This document shows, piece after piece, positions 8,216-16,701 of a stretch of 64,000 nucleotides of DNA. The translations under genes were made by a program, and so were the position numbers. The stretch's first letter is position 1; each line of letters starts with the position of its first letter. Location: positions 1-64,000 of the forward strand of contig CAVAPE010000004.1 in NCBI GenBank assembly GCA_963590405.1, written 5' to 3'. Source of the DNA: Limisoma sp963590405. Its GTDB lineage: Bacteria; Bacteroidota; Bacteroidia; Bacteroidales; Muribaculaceae. The notes under the pieces were generated by a model. It ran no database searches, was not told the origin of the DNA, and worked only from the letters and a program-made list of their open reading frames with translations.

Positions 8216-9463
8216 CTATTTGTCCTCAATAAGCATCTTGATGAGCATAATCTGTGCCGTGGTGGTGGCATGGTTGATTACGCGGTCGCGGTTGCCAGCA
8301 AAGCGCTTGCATTGCGTTTCGGTGCGTCCGTTGACTGTCGCCGCCATCCAGACTGTGCCGACTGGCTTGTCTGCCGTTCCTCCGCCGGGACCTGCGATGC
8401 CCGATGTGGCGATAGCGCAATCTGTGTTGATGGCTTTGGCAGCGCCTTCTGCCATCATGCGTACCACGGGTTCGCTAACTGCACCCTCTGTTGCCAAGAT
8501 ATTGGCGTTTACGCCGAGCAGATTTTGTTTTATCTCGTTGGCATAACTTACGATTGAGCCTTTGTAGTAGTCCGAACTACCTGCTACTTGTGTAATTTCG
8601 TGGGCGATGTTGCCGCCAGTGCAACTTTCGGCGGTTGCCAATGTCATTGACCGCTCTCTAAGCATGTCGCCGAGTATTTGCGCAATCGTCTTGTCCTCTT
8701 TGCAAATCAGCGCATTGCCGAGAATTGCCGATAGTTTGTCGCTTTGCTCCTGCATCGCATCCGTGAGCCTTTCTGCATCGCTGTCTGTGCCCGTGAGGCG
8801 CAGTCGGATGATGCCGGGTTTAGGCAGATAAGCGAGATGCAGATTTGTCGGTAATTCGCGTTCAAAATCGTCAAGAAGTCCAGCGAGTACCGACTCTGAA
8901 TATCCGATTACGATGAAAGTGCGGTGCTGGAGGGCATCTTTGCGAGGGAAACGCTTTTTCAGGCGAGGGAACACCTCTGTTGTAAACATTTCCTGTGTCT
9001 CGAAAGGCACGCCTGGCATTGAAACCAGCACTTTGCCGTCTTTCTCAAACCACATCAGTGGGGCAGTGCCCACTTTATTCTGGATTACTGTGCACGACGA
9101 TGGTACGTAGGCTTGCGCAGCAGTCAGTGGATTGATTTTAAGACCGCGTTTGCGCACCACTTCGAGCACGTTTGCCTCAACGGCTTTGTCGTAGACCAGT
9201 TCGCCGCCAAACAGTTGGCAGAGAGTCGGCTTTGTTATGTCGTCCTTCGTCGGACCTAAGCCTCCAGTTGTTAGTATGACGTCGGTTTCCTCAAACGCAG
9301 CGGTGATTGCGCGCTTGATTTCGTCGGCATTGTCGGCAACTACGCGCACGCTACGCACCGACCATCCGTCGGGGTTCATCTCCCGTGAGAGCATACCCGA
9401 ATTAGTGTCAATGACTTGACCTATCAGCAACTCGTCGCCGATAGCAATAATTGAAACTTGCAT
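8216..9463 (-). CDS. cinA: CinA family protein, probable nicotinamide-nucleotide amidohydrolase
   Basis: The protein is 415 residues, the full two-domain CinA length. The N-terminal MoCF/COG1058 domain (about 1-170, with GDELLIGQVIDTNS and TGGLGPTKDDIT) resembles molybdopterin-binding proteins. The C-terminal domain (about 255-415, with TAESCTGGNIAHEIT and ATSGIAGPGGGTADKPVGTVW) is the NMN deamidase type that hydrolyses nicotinamide mononucleotide to nicotinate mononucleotide. This links it to the NAD genes nadD and pncB in the window. It follows tsaD by 30 bases and is probably in the same transcript. The competence name is historical. Confidence 0.93.
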   Translation of the reverse strand: MQVSIIAIGDELLIGQVIDTNSGMLSREMNPDGWSVRSVRVVADNADEIKRAITAAFEETDVILTTGGLGPTKDDITKPTLCQLFGGELVYDKAVEANVLEVVRKRGLKINPLTAAQAYVPSSCTVIQNKVGTAPLMWFEKDGKVLVSMPGVPFETQEMFTTEVFPRLKKRFPRKDALQHRTFIVIGYSESVLAGLLDDFERELPTNLHLAYLPKPGIIRLRLTGTDSDAERLTDAMQEQSDKLSAILGNALICKEDKTIAQILGDMLRERSMTLATAESCTGGNIAHEITQVAGSSDYYKGSIVSYANEIKQNLLGVNANILATEGAVSEPVVRMMAEGAAKAINTDCAIATSGIAGPGGGTADKPVGTVWMAATVNGRTETQCKRFAGNRDRVINHATTTAQIMLIKMLIEDK

Positions 9464-9493
9464 TGTGAAAAAGTCTCCTATATTTGATGTCTG

Positions 9494-10513
9494 CTACACT
9501 CCGACACGCGCAAACGGTGCAATGTCGAGGTTGCAGAATTCTTTGTCGAGATATTTGAAATAGCCGGCAATAGCCACCATGGCGGCGTTGTCGGTTGTGA
9601 AAGCCCGTTTTGGAATGAATGCCTTCAAGTGGCGGCGTTGGCAAAATTCGGCAATGGCATTGCGCACGCCAGAGTTGGCAGAAACGCCTCCGCCGATGGC
9701 TATTTGCTTTATTTTAGGATGCTCCTTGACGGCTTTCGCGAGTTTGTCGATGAGAATGTCGATGATGGTTTTCTGCAGAGATGCAGCCAAGTCGGCTTTG
9801 TTCTTCTCGATGAATTCTGGGTCTTTCTTTACTTCGTCGCGCAATGTGTAAAGAAATGATGTCTTCAGTCCGCTGAAACTATAGTCCAGTCCGGGAATGT
9901 GCGGCTTGCTGAATTTGAACCGCTCCGCATCGCCCTCTGCTGCCAGTCGATCGATGTACGGACCGCCCGGATAGGGGAGACCCATTACTTTTGCGCACTT
10001 GTCGAAGGCTTCGCCAGCGGCATCGTCGATGGTCTGTCCGAGGATGCGCATCTTGTTGTAATTCTCCACTATGATTATCTGCGAATTGCCGCCCGAAATA
10101 AGCAAGCACATATATGGAAATTCAGGCACTTCTGTCGATTCGTCCTCTTTGATGAAGTGCGACAGCACATGTCCGTGAAGGTGGTTTACCTGCACCATTG
10201 GGATGCCGAGTGCGGTCGACAGACCTTTGGCGAAGGAAGTCCCCACAAGCAACGAGCCGATAAGTCCCGGACCTGCGGTAAACGCAATGGCGTTGAGGTC
10301 TTTTTTGTCGATGCCAGCACGCTTGATTGCCTCTGAAACCACAGGTACAATGTTTTGCTGGTGGGCTCGTGATGCCAATTCTGGGACAACACCGCCAAAC
10401 GCTTCGTGTACACTCTGGCTTGCTATGACATTCGACAATAATATGCCGTCTTTGATAACGGCTGCAGAAGTATCGTCGCACGACGATTCTATTCCTAATA
10501 TAATATTGCTCAT
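9494..10513 (-). CDS. tsaD: tRNA threonylcarbamoyladenosine transferase subunit TsaD
   Basis: A 339-residue ASKHA-fold protein. With TsaB and TsaE it transfers the threonylcarbamoyl group to A37 of ANN-decoding tRNAs. The start LGIESSCDDTSAA, the metal-site histidines in VNHLHGHVLSH, the ISGGNSQII nucleotide motif and the late IGGGVSANSGVR and FTTDNAAMVA blocks are all present. The length is typical. It is probably the first gene of a tsaD-cinA transcript driven from the TATCTTTG box at 10536-10543. Confidence 0.96.
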   Translation of the reverse strand: MSNIILGIESSCDDTSAAVIKDGILLSNVIASQSVHEAFGGVVPELASRAHQQNIVPVVSEAIKRAGIDKKDLNAIAFTAGPGLIGSLLVGTSFAKGLSTALGIPMVQVNHLHGHVLSHFIKEDESTEVPEFPYMCLLISGGNSQIIIVENYNKMRILGQTIDDAAGEAFDKCAKVMGLPYPGGPYIDRLAAEGDAERFKFSKPHIPGLDYSFSGLKTSFLYTLRDEVKKDPEFIEKNKADLAASLQKTIIDILIDKLAKAVKEHPKIKQIAIGGGVSANSGVRNAIAEFCQRRHLKAFIPKRAFTTDNAAMVAIAGYFKYLDKEFCNLDIAPFARVGV

Positions 10514-10534
10514 TTCTGACTTTTGGTTTTATGG

Positions 10535-10639
10535 TGCAAAGATAGTGCAAGCCGAGAGAAATGAAAAGGAACTTGTTCCAATTTTCATTTCCGAGGCGCA
10601 GCCTATCTTATCAAAAGATAGTGCAAATAGAGAGATATG
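10535..10639. repeat. imperfect direct repeat covering the tsaD promoter region
   Basis: The segments 10535-10562 and 10612-10639 match at 22 of 28 positions, sharing AAAGATAGTGCAA and GAGAGA. Both lie in the 149-base gap between the response-regulator gene and tsaD. The first contains the tsaD -7 box. The second contains a near-box (TATCTTTT on the minus strand) within the short inverted repeat 10603-10621 (CTATCTT/AAGATAG). It may be a duplicated promoter remnant. Confidence 0.4.
10536..10543 (-). promoter_or_regulatory. -7 promoter box for tsaD
   Basis: TATCTTTG on the minus strand, 22 bases before the tsaD ATG at 10513. It matches TAnnTTTG. Confidence 0.5.
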
Positions 10640-10662
10640 TAATGACAGGCAATGCCTCTGGG

Positions 10663-11268
10663 TTAGTTGATGTCGTCTTTGATGTCTTCGATGTTTACCA
10701 ACTTGTTGGCTATTGCATAGATGGCCAGACCGGCTGGTGAGTGAATTTGCAACTTCCTTGCGATGTTGCGGCGGTGGGTAATCACGGTGTAGATGGAAAT
10801 TGACAGACTGTCGGCAATGGCTTTGTTGGTAAGACCTTTCACAACACAACCGATAATCTCTTTTTCGCGGGAACTCAACGCCTCCTGTTCGGAAGAGTCG
10901 TCATCGTTGTCGTTGACGCTTTCACGAATCTTGTCGCAAATGGCATCCACATCGTCATATAGCGATATAACAAGGTCATAGTCGGAGAGTAACTGGTTGT
11001 CGATGTAGGAAGATACGAGCGCTGCAATTTTTAGCGATGGATAAAGTTTCCGCAGGTTCGCCACACTTTGTCCTAACGTAAACATCGGGTTGATTATCAG
11101 CAGGTCAGGTGTGTGCAGACGCAAAAACAAGGCAAGAGCCTCCTGCGTTACAATCTCGTTGATGCGGAAATTGTAGTCAGGGAAGCGCTTCAGCACAGAC
11201 GACAGTCCGCTACGGATAATAACGGAACTGTCGGCTATTGCAACCTTTATATCTTCTTTACTCTTCAT
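10663..11268 (-). CDS. LuxR-type DNA-binding regulator with degenerate receiver domain
   Basis: The protein is 201 residues. Residues 1-115 look like a response-regulator receiver (KVAIADSSVIIRSGL), but the strand that normally carries the phosphorylated aspartate reads PDLLIINPMF, with Asn60 in that place. The C-terminal LuxR helix-turn-helix is complete (LSSREKEIIGCVVKGLTNKA, then SISIYTVITHRRNIARKL). It is therefore probably a transcription factor not controlled by ordinary phosphorylation. Its start lies inside the hemerythrin-domain gene (11-bp overlap), so the two are co-translated. A role in responding to oxygen, nitric oxide or iron-related stress sensed by the hemerythrin partner is plausible but inferred. 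Confidence 0.85.
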   Translation of the reverse strand: MKSKEDIKVAIADSSVIIRSGLSSVLKRFPDYNFRINEIVTQEALALFLRLHTPDLLIINPMFTLGQSVANLRKLYPSLKIAALVSSYIDNQLLSDYDLVISLYDDVDAICDKIRESVNDNDDDSSEQEALSSREKEIIGCVVKGLTNKAIADSLSISIYTVITHRRNIARKLQIHSPAGLAIYAIANKLVNIEDIKDDIN

Positions 11269-11971
11269 TCGACAATTTCTCCTCCAATCGTAAAACGATA
11301 GGTGTAAACACGTTGTCCTCCAGGCGGCAGTGTGTTCTCAGGTCCGACTCGCAGTTGAAAATATCGAAAAGCGTGTCGTTCAAGAGGTTGTTGCACTTGG
11401 TCTGGGGATAGTATTTGATGATGATATTCTTTAGTTCTTTCAGTTTTTGGTCGATGTGGCTGTGTCGCTCGGCGAATTGAACGATTGAATAGTTGCCCGT
11501 ACCCTGATGGTTAATCAGGTTGTCGGCATACCGAAATATGTAGTCGTTTTCATATTCCATGTGGCGTTTCACCTCGTTCACATATTTGTCGTAGAACATG
11601 AGCACAGTCTTCATAATGTCGTTTTTCTCAGGCTCAAGTTCCAGCGCAGTACACAGTTTGGTGCGTATCGTTGGGAGACTAAAGTCGAGGAAGTATGAGT
11701 GTGCCTGTTTGAGGTATTCCACCAGTGCCGGCAGAGAAACCGCATCGTAGTCAAAAACAAATTCGCCACCATAGGAGTCCTCGTTTACAAAATTCACGAC
11801 AGTGAGGAATGTCGGACAATCAACACTCTGTTCTTTGCAAATTTCCGCTACGGTCTTTTCGCCGAAGCCCAATGGCAGTCCGAACCGACTCATTACAGAA
11901 ATCAGAGAATAATTTTCGCTGATTACATTGCTCATCTTGTCGGTGGGTTTATATTTGTGAAAATTATTCAT
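11258..11971 (-). CDS. hemerythrin-domain protein, ScdA/RIC-like
   Basis: A 237-residue cytosolic protein. The N-terminal 70 residues (MSNVISENYSLISVMSRFG, then VAEICKEQSVD) resemble the DUF542 part of iron-sulfur repair proteins. The C-terminal half is a four-helix hemerythrin-like bundle with potential di-iron ligands in RHMEYENDYIF, INHQG, ERHSHIDQKL and HCRLEDNVFTPI. Relatives (ScdA/YtfE/RIC) repair or mature iron-sulfur clusters after nitrosative or oxidative damage. The gene has its own TAACTTTG box upstream and overlaps the LuxR-type regulator downstream. The usual cysteine pair of the RIC N-terminus is not seen, so function is not certain. Confidence 0.8.
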   Translation of the reverse strand: MNNFHKYKPTDKMSNVISENYSLISVMSRFGLPLGFGEKTVAEICKEQSVDCPTFLTVVNFVNEDSYGGEFVFDYDAVSLPALVEYLKQAHSYFLDFSLPTIRTKLCTALELEPEKNDIMKTVLMFYDKYVNEVKRHMEYENDYIFRYADNLINHQGTGNYSIVQFAERHSHIDQKLKELKNIIIKYYPQTKCNNLLNDTLFDIFNCESDLRTHCRLEDNVFTPIVLRLEEKLSNEE

Positions 11972-11990
11972 ATCGTTGTTCTTTTGCGTA

Positions 11991-11998
11991 CAAAGTTA
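11991..11998 (-). promoter_or_regulatory. -7 promoter box for the hemerythrin-regulator pair
   Basis: TAACTTTG on the minus strand, 19 bases before the ATG at 11971. No convincing -33 box. Confidence 0.45.
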
Positions 11999-12037
11999 TT
12001 GCGAAATTTTAGTTGTGTCAATACTTAAAAGTTGCTA

Positions 12038-12721
12038 TTATTTGATTCTGAAATAGTAGCCTAACGAAACCATTATGGCTATGCTGTTTGATGCAGCGAA
12101 AGTGTCTTTCTTGTTCGCCCCGAAAATGTTGTTGAGCCCATAATAGAAGCGACCTTCCACATTTATGGCGTGCCGTTTGTTCAACGACACTTCCGCACCG
12201 ATGCCAGCCGAGATGCCATAGTCAATCTTGTTTTTTATTGCCATCGACAACTGCTCGGTGTTGCGGTTAGTCGATGGGAAGTCGGTTATTGATTCGATAT
12301 TGTTGTAATCGAAGTTTGAATTGATCTTTTCTGAAATCATAAACCCGATTTCAGGACCGGCATTGAAGAAGAAGCGAGCCTTTTCAGAGCCGAAATAGAT
12401 ATGAGCCAGCAGCGGAATCTGTACATACGACAGATCTCGCGAATAGGAGTAGTCTGTGCCCTCAAAGTTTTCCGTCCATCCGCGTTGCTCGTAGTTTACT
12501 TCGGCGATAAGTCCGAAATGCTTCTCTTCGATGTAGCGAACCATCACGCCAAACATCGGCCCGGTGTGGAATTTCTGCTTCACGCTTGGCGAAAACATTG
12601 TTTGCGACAAAAGGTAGCCACCTTTTGCGCCAACGCTAAAATTGCCAGTGAAAAAATCCTGGGCAAACAGCATTTGCGCAGAAAGGAGAAGGGAAAGTAT
12701 TAATAAACCGTATCGTTTCAT
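12038..12721 (-). CDS. outer membrane beta-barrel protein, PorT-like
   Basis: The protein has 227 residues from the ATG at 12721, which overlaps the upstream stop codon as ATGA. A signal peptide (MKRYGLLILSLLLSAQMLFA) is followed by QDFF. The rest is rich in alternating aromatic/polar strands (SVGAKGGYLLS, FGLIAEVNYEQRGW, YVQIPLLAHIYFG, FFFNAGPEIGFMI, INVEGRFYYGLNNIF) and ends in an aromatic-rich strand, YYFRIK. This is the pattern of 8-10 strand PorT-family barrels of Bacteroidetes. No enzymatic role is evident. Its coupling to the LysM protein suggests a cell-envelope function. Confidence 0.8.
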   Translation of the reverse strand: MKRYGLLILSLLLSAQMLFAQDFFTGNFSVGAKGGYLLSQTMFSPSVKQKFHTGPMFGVMVRYIEEKHFGLIAEVNYEQRGWTENFEGTDYSYSRDLSYVQIPLLAHIYFGSEKARFFFNAGPEIGFMISEKINSNFDYNNIESITDFPSTNRNTEQLSMAIKNKIDYGISAGIGAEVSLNKRHAINVEGRFYYGLNNIFGANKKDTFAASNSIAIMVSLGYYFRIK

Positions 12722-14547
12722 TTCGCGATTTTCGTTTTTAGTCCAGTTGATGTGTACTGGTAAATGAAGATTGAGGTATTGACAAAGCCACACCAGTTGC
12801 TTGCTCTCTCCAGATTGATGCATATTTCGTGGCCTTCAGCCTGCGGTAGAGCCTGGGTGAAGTCGTTGTTTGTCTTGAAGATAGCGCCGATGAAGTAGTT
12901 CATCACGTCATATCCGATTTCGTACATCCGCGGAACGGTGTTGGCAGGTTGCTCGTTGTACCAATAGGCATATCTCGAAGCCAATGCCTTATCTTTCTCC
13001 AGCCGGTAGCGTGAGAAAATGTAGACATTGTTTGCCTTGAGGAAATTCTCATATTCGCTATAGAGCGACCATTCGGGATAGCCAAACACCGCAAACTGAC
13101 CATCGTTTTTAGGCTCGGCATTGATGGCATCGACAAACGCCTTTACCTTCTTCAACGATGCTCGTGTGCTTGACGTAGGCACGAAAAGCGTCTTTTTCGA
13201 GCATACAAAATCAGCATTGTCCACGTTGACGCTGAACTGCGGCAAACTGCTCTGCTTCAACTGCTGGATGAGCGGTTTCTCTTCTGAGGTGTCGTCGGTC
13301 AGGTAAACAATGTCGTAGTCGGCAAATTTGTCCTCGATGTATTTGCGCACTGCTGAATACATATAGGATGACGGAGTGTTCATCAGCAAGAACTGGCTAT
13401 TCTCATAGAACGAGTCATCGTTGATTGAAAATGCGTTGACCACGTTGATTTTGTTAGCCTCGCCAAATTCTGCAATAGGTTTGAGCAACTCCTCTTCAGA
13501 AGGGGCGAATATAATCTGCGATTTTTTTACATCAGCCTTGCCCAACACTTCGGAAAGGTTTGTGGAGTTCACATCGTAGACCGATAGGTTGACTTTCTTG
13601 CTCTTGTTGTCGTAGAGTGCCAGCAATGCGCCACGGTAAAACTCTTGATAGAATATCGCCTGGTTGCTCTTTGTCGAGAGCCGCGACTCAAACGGTAGCA
13701 GAATAGCCACGTTTACGCATTCGATTTTCGGATTCTCAACAGGCACCGTTGCTACAGTTTCTGTCGGTGTAGAGTTGGTTATCGGAACAGTTACCATTGA
13801 GCCTTTCTTCAGTTTCTCCACATCGGGGTTGGCTTCTCTTACTTGCTCAACAGGCACGCCATATTCTTGCGAAATTGATTCAAACGATTCTCCTTTTCCC
13901 ACTTTGTCGTGCACAAACACTGTGCTTGGTTCTGTCATCGCCTGCTCCTTGTTGGTAGACTTCGGGATGAGAATTGTCATTCCCGTCTGGAAGTTTTCGG
14001 GCGAAACGCCAGGGTTTATTTCCAAAATGTCGGCAAGGCTGACATTGAAATTTACAGAAAGGCGATAGAGTGTGTCGCCGGCCTTTACCACATAAGGAGT
14101 CGCTTCGCCACTCGCATCTACTGGTATGGTCAGTTCGGTGTCGGCCTTCAGACCATTGCGTGCTGATGGGTTGGCGCTGAGAAGTTCGGCTACGGAAATC
14201 CCGTACATTTTGGCTATGCCGTAGATTGTTTCGCCGCTTTTCACATGGTGCTTGTGCGTTGACGGCAGAGCGACGGTCTTGGTGTTGCCGCCAAAGTCGG
14301 CTACTGGGAAATAGAGCGTCTGCCCAGCCTGCAAGCCATTGGCTACCGATGGGTTATACTTTATTATTTCGTCTTTTGTTATGCCCAGTTCTTTAGAAAT
14401 GCCATAAATGGTTTCTTTCTTTGCGACTGTACGATAGTAATACTGTGTGCCGCCGATATTGCGTGTGGGCAGTTGCAGTTGTGCCGTAGCAAATACTGGT
14501 GCTATGGAAATGCTTAATGCCGTGACAAATGTAAGTATCGATTTCAT
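12718..14547 (-). CDS. periplasmic LysM-repeat protein with a receptor-like ligand-binding domain
   Basis: The protein is 609 residues with a signal peptide (about 1-22). Four LysM modules follow: about 35-80 (YRTVAKKETIYGISKELGIT), 95-140 (HHVKSGETIYGIAKMYGIS), 150-195 (YVVKAGDTLYRLSVNFNVS) and 215-260 (VGKGESFESISQEYGVP). These bind peptidoglycan. The C-terminal half (about 285-560) resembles the type I periplasmic-binding/receptor family (VNVAILLPFESRLS and IYQEFYRGALLALYDNKS), as in lipoproteins that regulate cell-wall synthases. It lies 10 bases behind dnaG and overlaps the beta-barrel gene by four bases. A wall-anchored envelope scaffold is a fair reading; ligand binding is unproven. 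Confidence 0.82.
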   Translation of the reverse strand: MKSILTFVTALSISIAPVFATAQLQLPTRNIGGTQYYYRTVAKKETIYGISKELGITKDEIIKYNPSVANGLQAGQTLYFPVADFGGNTKTVALPSTHKHHVKSGETIYGIAKMYGISVAELLSANPSARNGLKADTELTIPVDASGEATPYVVKAGDTLYRLSVNFNVSLADILEINPGVSPENFQTGMTILIPKSTNKEQAMTEPSTVFVHDKVGKGESFESISQEYGVPVEQVREANPDVEKLKKGSMVTVPITNSTPTETVATVPVENPKIECVNVAILLPFESRLSTKSNQAIFYQEFYRGALLALYDNKSKKVNLSVYDVNSTNLSEVLGKADVKKSQIIFAPSEEELLKPIAEFGEANKINVVNAFSINDDSFYENSQFLLMNTPSSYMYSAVRKYIEDKFADYDIVYLTDDTSEEKPLIQQLKQSSLPQFSVNVDNADFVCSKKTLFVPTSSTRASLKKVKAFVDAINAEPKNDGQFAVFGYPEWSLYSEYENFLKANNVYIFSRYRLEKDKALASRYAYWYNEQPANTVPRMYEIGYDVMNYFIGAIFKTNNDFTQALPQAEGHEICINLERASNWCGFVNTSIFIYQYTSTGLKTKIAK

Positions 14548-14557
14548 AAATATTGCT

Positions 14558-16675
14558 TTAAGAAGGAATAATCACCCGGTTGTCAACCAGTTGCATCCTT
14601 ATTGACCGTAGCGTGGATAATTCCTGCATCAATGCTGACACTTGATTGATGTCGTCAGATTCCTTATATAATTTGTTTAGACTGTGTTCAATTTCGTTTA
14701 TGCGGACAGAGATGATGGCAGCCTTCCACACGTTGAGCGCCTGCAGAACGAGGTCTTTCAACCGATCGTACTCGCTTTCCACCTTAGCAAATTTGGTGTG
14801 AACCTTGCTTAACTGCTCCTTTTCTGTAACAAGGTCGATGGCGCCGTTTCGAATTTCGTCGTCGGGGGCGGAGCAAAGTCGTCGCTCAATGTAGCTCTGC
14901 TCAAACGCTATAAACTGCTGATTGTAGTCGTCGTTGTATTTCTCAATCAGAATTTTTCTCTGGTTGTTGCTCAACGGCTTGTCTGCACCAATGCCGATGT
15001 TTTGGATATTCTCGTTTAATTGGGCGTTTAACTTTTCAATCTCCTTGGGCAAATCGTTGTAGAAATCGTCCAGGTACGACAACGCCTTTTCATATATCTT
15101 CTGGTACGTTGGCACGGTGAACGAAATCGATTCGGCAGACAACGCCAAATTCACTGCCTCCAGCAGCGTGATTTCCTTCACTTGATTGTCGGCATCTACC
15201 GCGGTAAAGATTTTTGTGCACATACCATATTTGGCAATGTAGCGGATTAAGTCGGTTTCATACAGCCGTTGACTTGAATCTTGGCTCTTCGGCTGCTGCG
15301 TCGCTGCTTGCGGTTCTTGGGTAGCAACAGTCGGCTGTGGTTCTTCGTCGTCCTTCTTCTTAAAGCGATCTTTCGATTGCTCTCTGAGTGTGGCTTTCTT
15401 TACCTCCGACAGCAGAATCTTTTCGTCAATATCAAAGCGGTTGCTGCACTCTTTTATATAGATTGTCCGGGTAATCTCCTGTGGGATTACCGAGATCGAC
15501 TTTACTATGTCTTGAATTGCCTCCGATTTCTTTATCGGGTCGTCTTCGATGCCGTTGAGCAGAATCGAAATCTTAAACTTGATGAAATCGGTTTCGTGCG
15601 ATTTGATAAATTCCTGAAACTCTGTGGCATTATGCTTCTTGGCAAAACTGTCGGGGTCGTCGCCGTCGGGCAGCAAGAGCACTTTGATGTTCATGCCTTC
15701 TGCCAGTAGCAAGTCAATACCTCTCAAGGAGGCTTTGATGCCCGCCGAGTCGCCATCGTAGAGCACCGTGATGTTGTCGGTGAAACGGTGTATTTTGCGT
15801 ATCTGCCCTTCGGTCAGTGATGTTCCCGATGATGCCACCACATTCTCTATGCCAGCCTGGTGCATCGACAAGACATCGGTGTAACCCTCCACAAGGAAAC
15901 ATTTGTCGCTGTCAACAATCGCTTTCTTGGCTTGGTATAGTCCGTAGAGTTCGTTTTTCTTCTTGTAGATGATGGACTCCGGGGAGTTAACGTATTTGGC
16001 AGGGTCTTTCTTGAGTGTTCTGCCGCCGAACGCAATTACCTTGCCAGCAATGTTGAGCACCGGAAACATAACGCGCCCTTTGAAGCGGTCGTAGAAGCCG
16101 TGGTCGCCTTTGATGCACAACCCTGTATCAACTGCAAACTGCGGGTTGTAGCCTTCTTTTTTGATGGCGTTGTGGAGGTCTGTGCGGGACTCCATAGAAT
16201 ATCCCAAATGGAATTTCTTGATAGTAGCATCGGTAAATTCGCGCTCGTAGAAGTACGATAGTCCAATGCTCCGACCTTCGTCGGTGTCAAACAGATTGTG
16301 CTCAAAATGTTTGAGAGCGAAATCGTTGACGATGAGCATGTTCTCCCGTTCGGATTGGGCTTGTTTTTCTTCGTCGGTAAGTTCCCGCTCTTTTATCTCG
16401 ATGTTATATTTGTGGGCAAGATATTTCAGCGCTTCATAGTACGACATCTGCTCGTGCTCCATTATGAAGTTCACGGGACTGCCGCCTTTGCCGCAACTGA
16501 AACATTTGCAGATGCCTTTTGCCCGAGACACGCTGAACGACGGGGTCTTTTCGCTATGGAAAGGGCAAAGCCCTACATAGTTGGACCCGCGTCGGCGTAG
16601 GTGCACAAAATCAGAAACGACGTCGACAATGTCGGCGGCATCAAGGATTTTTTCAACTGTCTCTTTCTCTATCAT
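14558..16675 (-). CDS. dnaG: DNA primase
   Basis: A 705-residue primase that makes RNA primers for the replisome. The N-terminal CHC2 zinc site is intact (Cys37, His40, Cys58, Cys61). The RNA-polymerase core follows, including FGGRTLKKDPAKYVNSPES, and then the Toprim motifs LVEGYTDVLSMHQAG and LYDGDSAG. A low-complexity glutamine/alanine linker (about 448-475, with ATQEPQAATQQPKSQ) precedes a C-terminal region that presumably contacts the helicase. It lies between galE and the LysM gene on the same strand rather than in the rpsU-dnaG-rpoD arrangement of proteobacteria. Confidence 0.96.
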   Translation of the reverse strand: MIEKETVEKILDAADIVDVVSDFVHLRRRGSNYVGLCPFHSEKTPSFSVSRAKGICKCFSCGKGGSPVNFIMEHEQMSYYEALKYLAHKYNIEIKERELTDEEKQAQSERENMLIVNDFALKHFEHNLFDTDEGRSIGLSYFYEREFTDATIKKFHLGYSMESRTDLHNAIKKEGYNPQFAVDTGLCIKGDHGFYDRFKGRVMFPVLNIAGKVIAFGGRTLKKDPAKYVNSPESIIYKKKNELYGLYQAKKAIVDSDKCFLVEGYTDVLSMHQAGIENVVASSGTSLTEGQIRKIHRFTDNITVLYDGDSAGIKASLRGIDLLLAEGMNIKVLLLPDGDDPDSFAKKHNATEFQEFIKSHETDFIKFKISILLNGIEDDPIKKSEAIQDIVKSISVIPQEITRTIYIKECSNRFDIDEKILLSEVKKATLREQSKDRFKKKDDEEPQPTVATQEPQAATQQPKSQDSSQRLYETDLIRYIAKYGMCTKIFTAVDADNQVKEITLLEAVNLALSAESISFTVPTYQKIYEKALSYLDDFYNDLPKEIEKLNAQLNENIQNIGIGADKPLSNNQRKILIEKYNDDYNQQFIAFEQSYIERRLCSAPDDEIRNGAIDLVTEKEQLSKVHTKFAKVESEYDRLKDLVLQALNVWKAAIISVRINEIEHSLNKLYKESDDINQVSALMQELSTLRSIRMQLVDNRVIIPS

Positions 16676-16701
16676 CGAGCGTTACTTTTATGAAAGTATT
16701 A

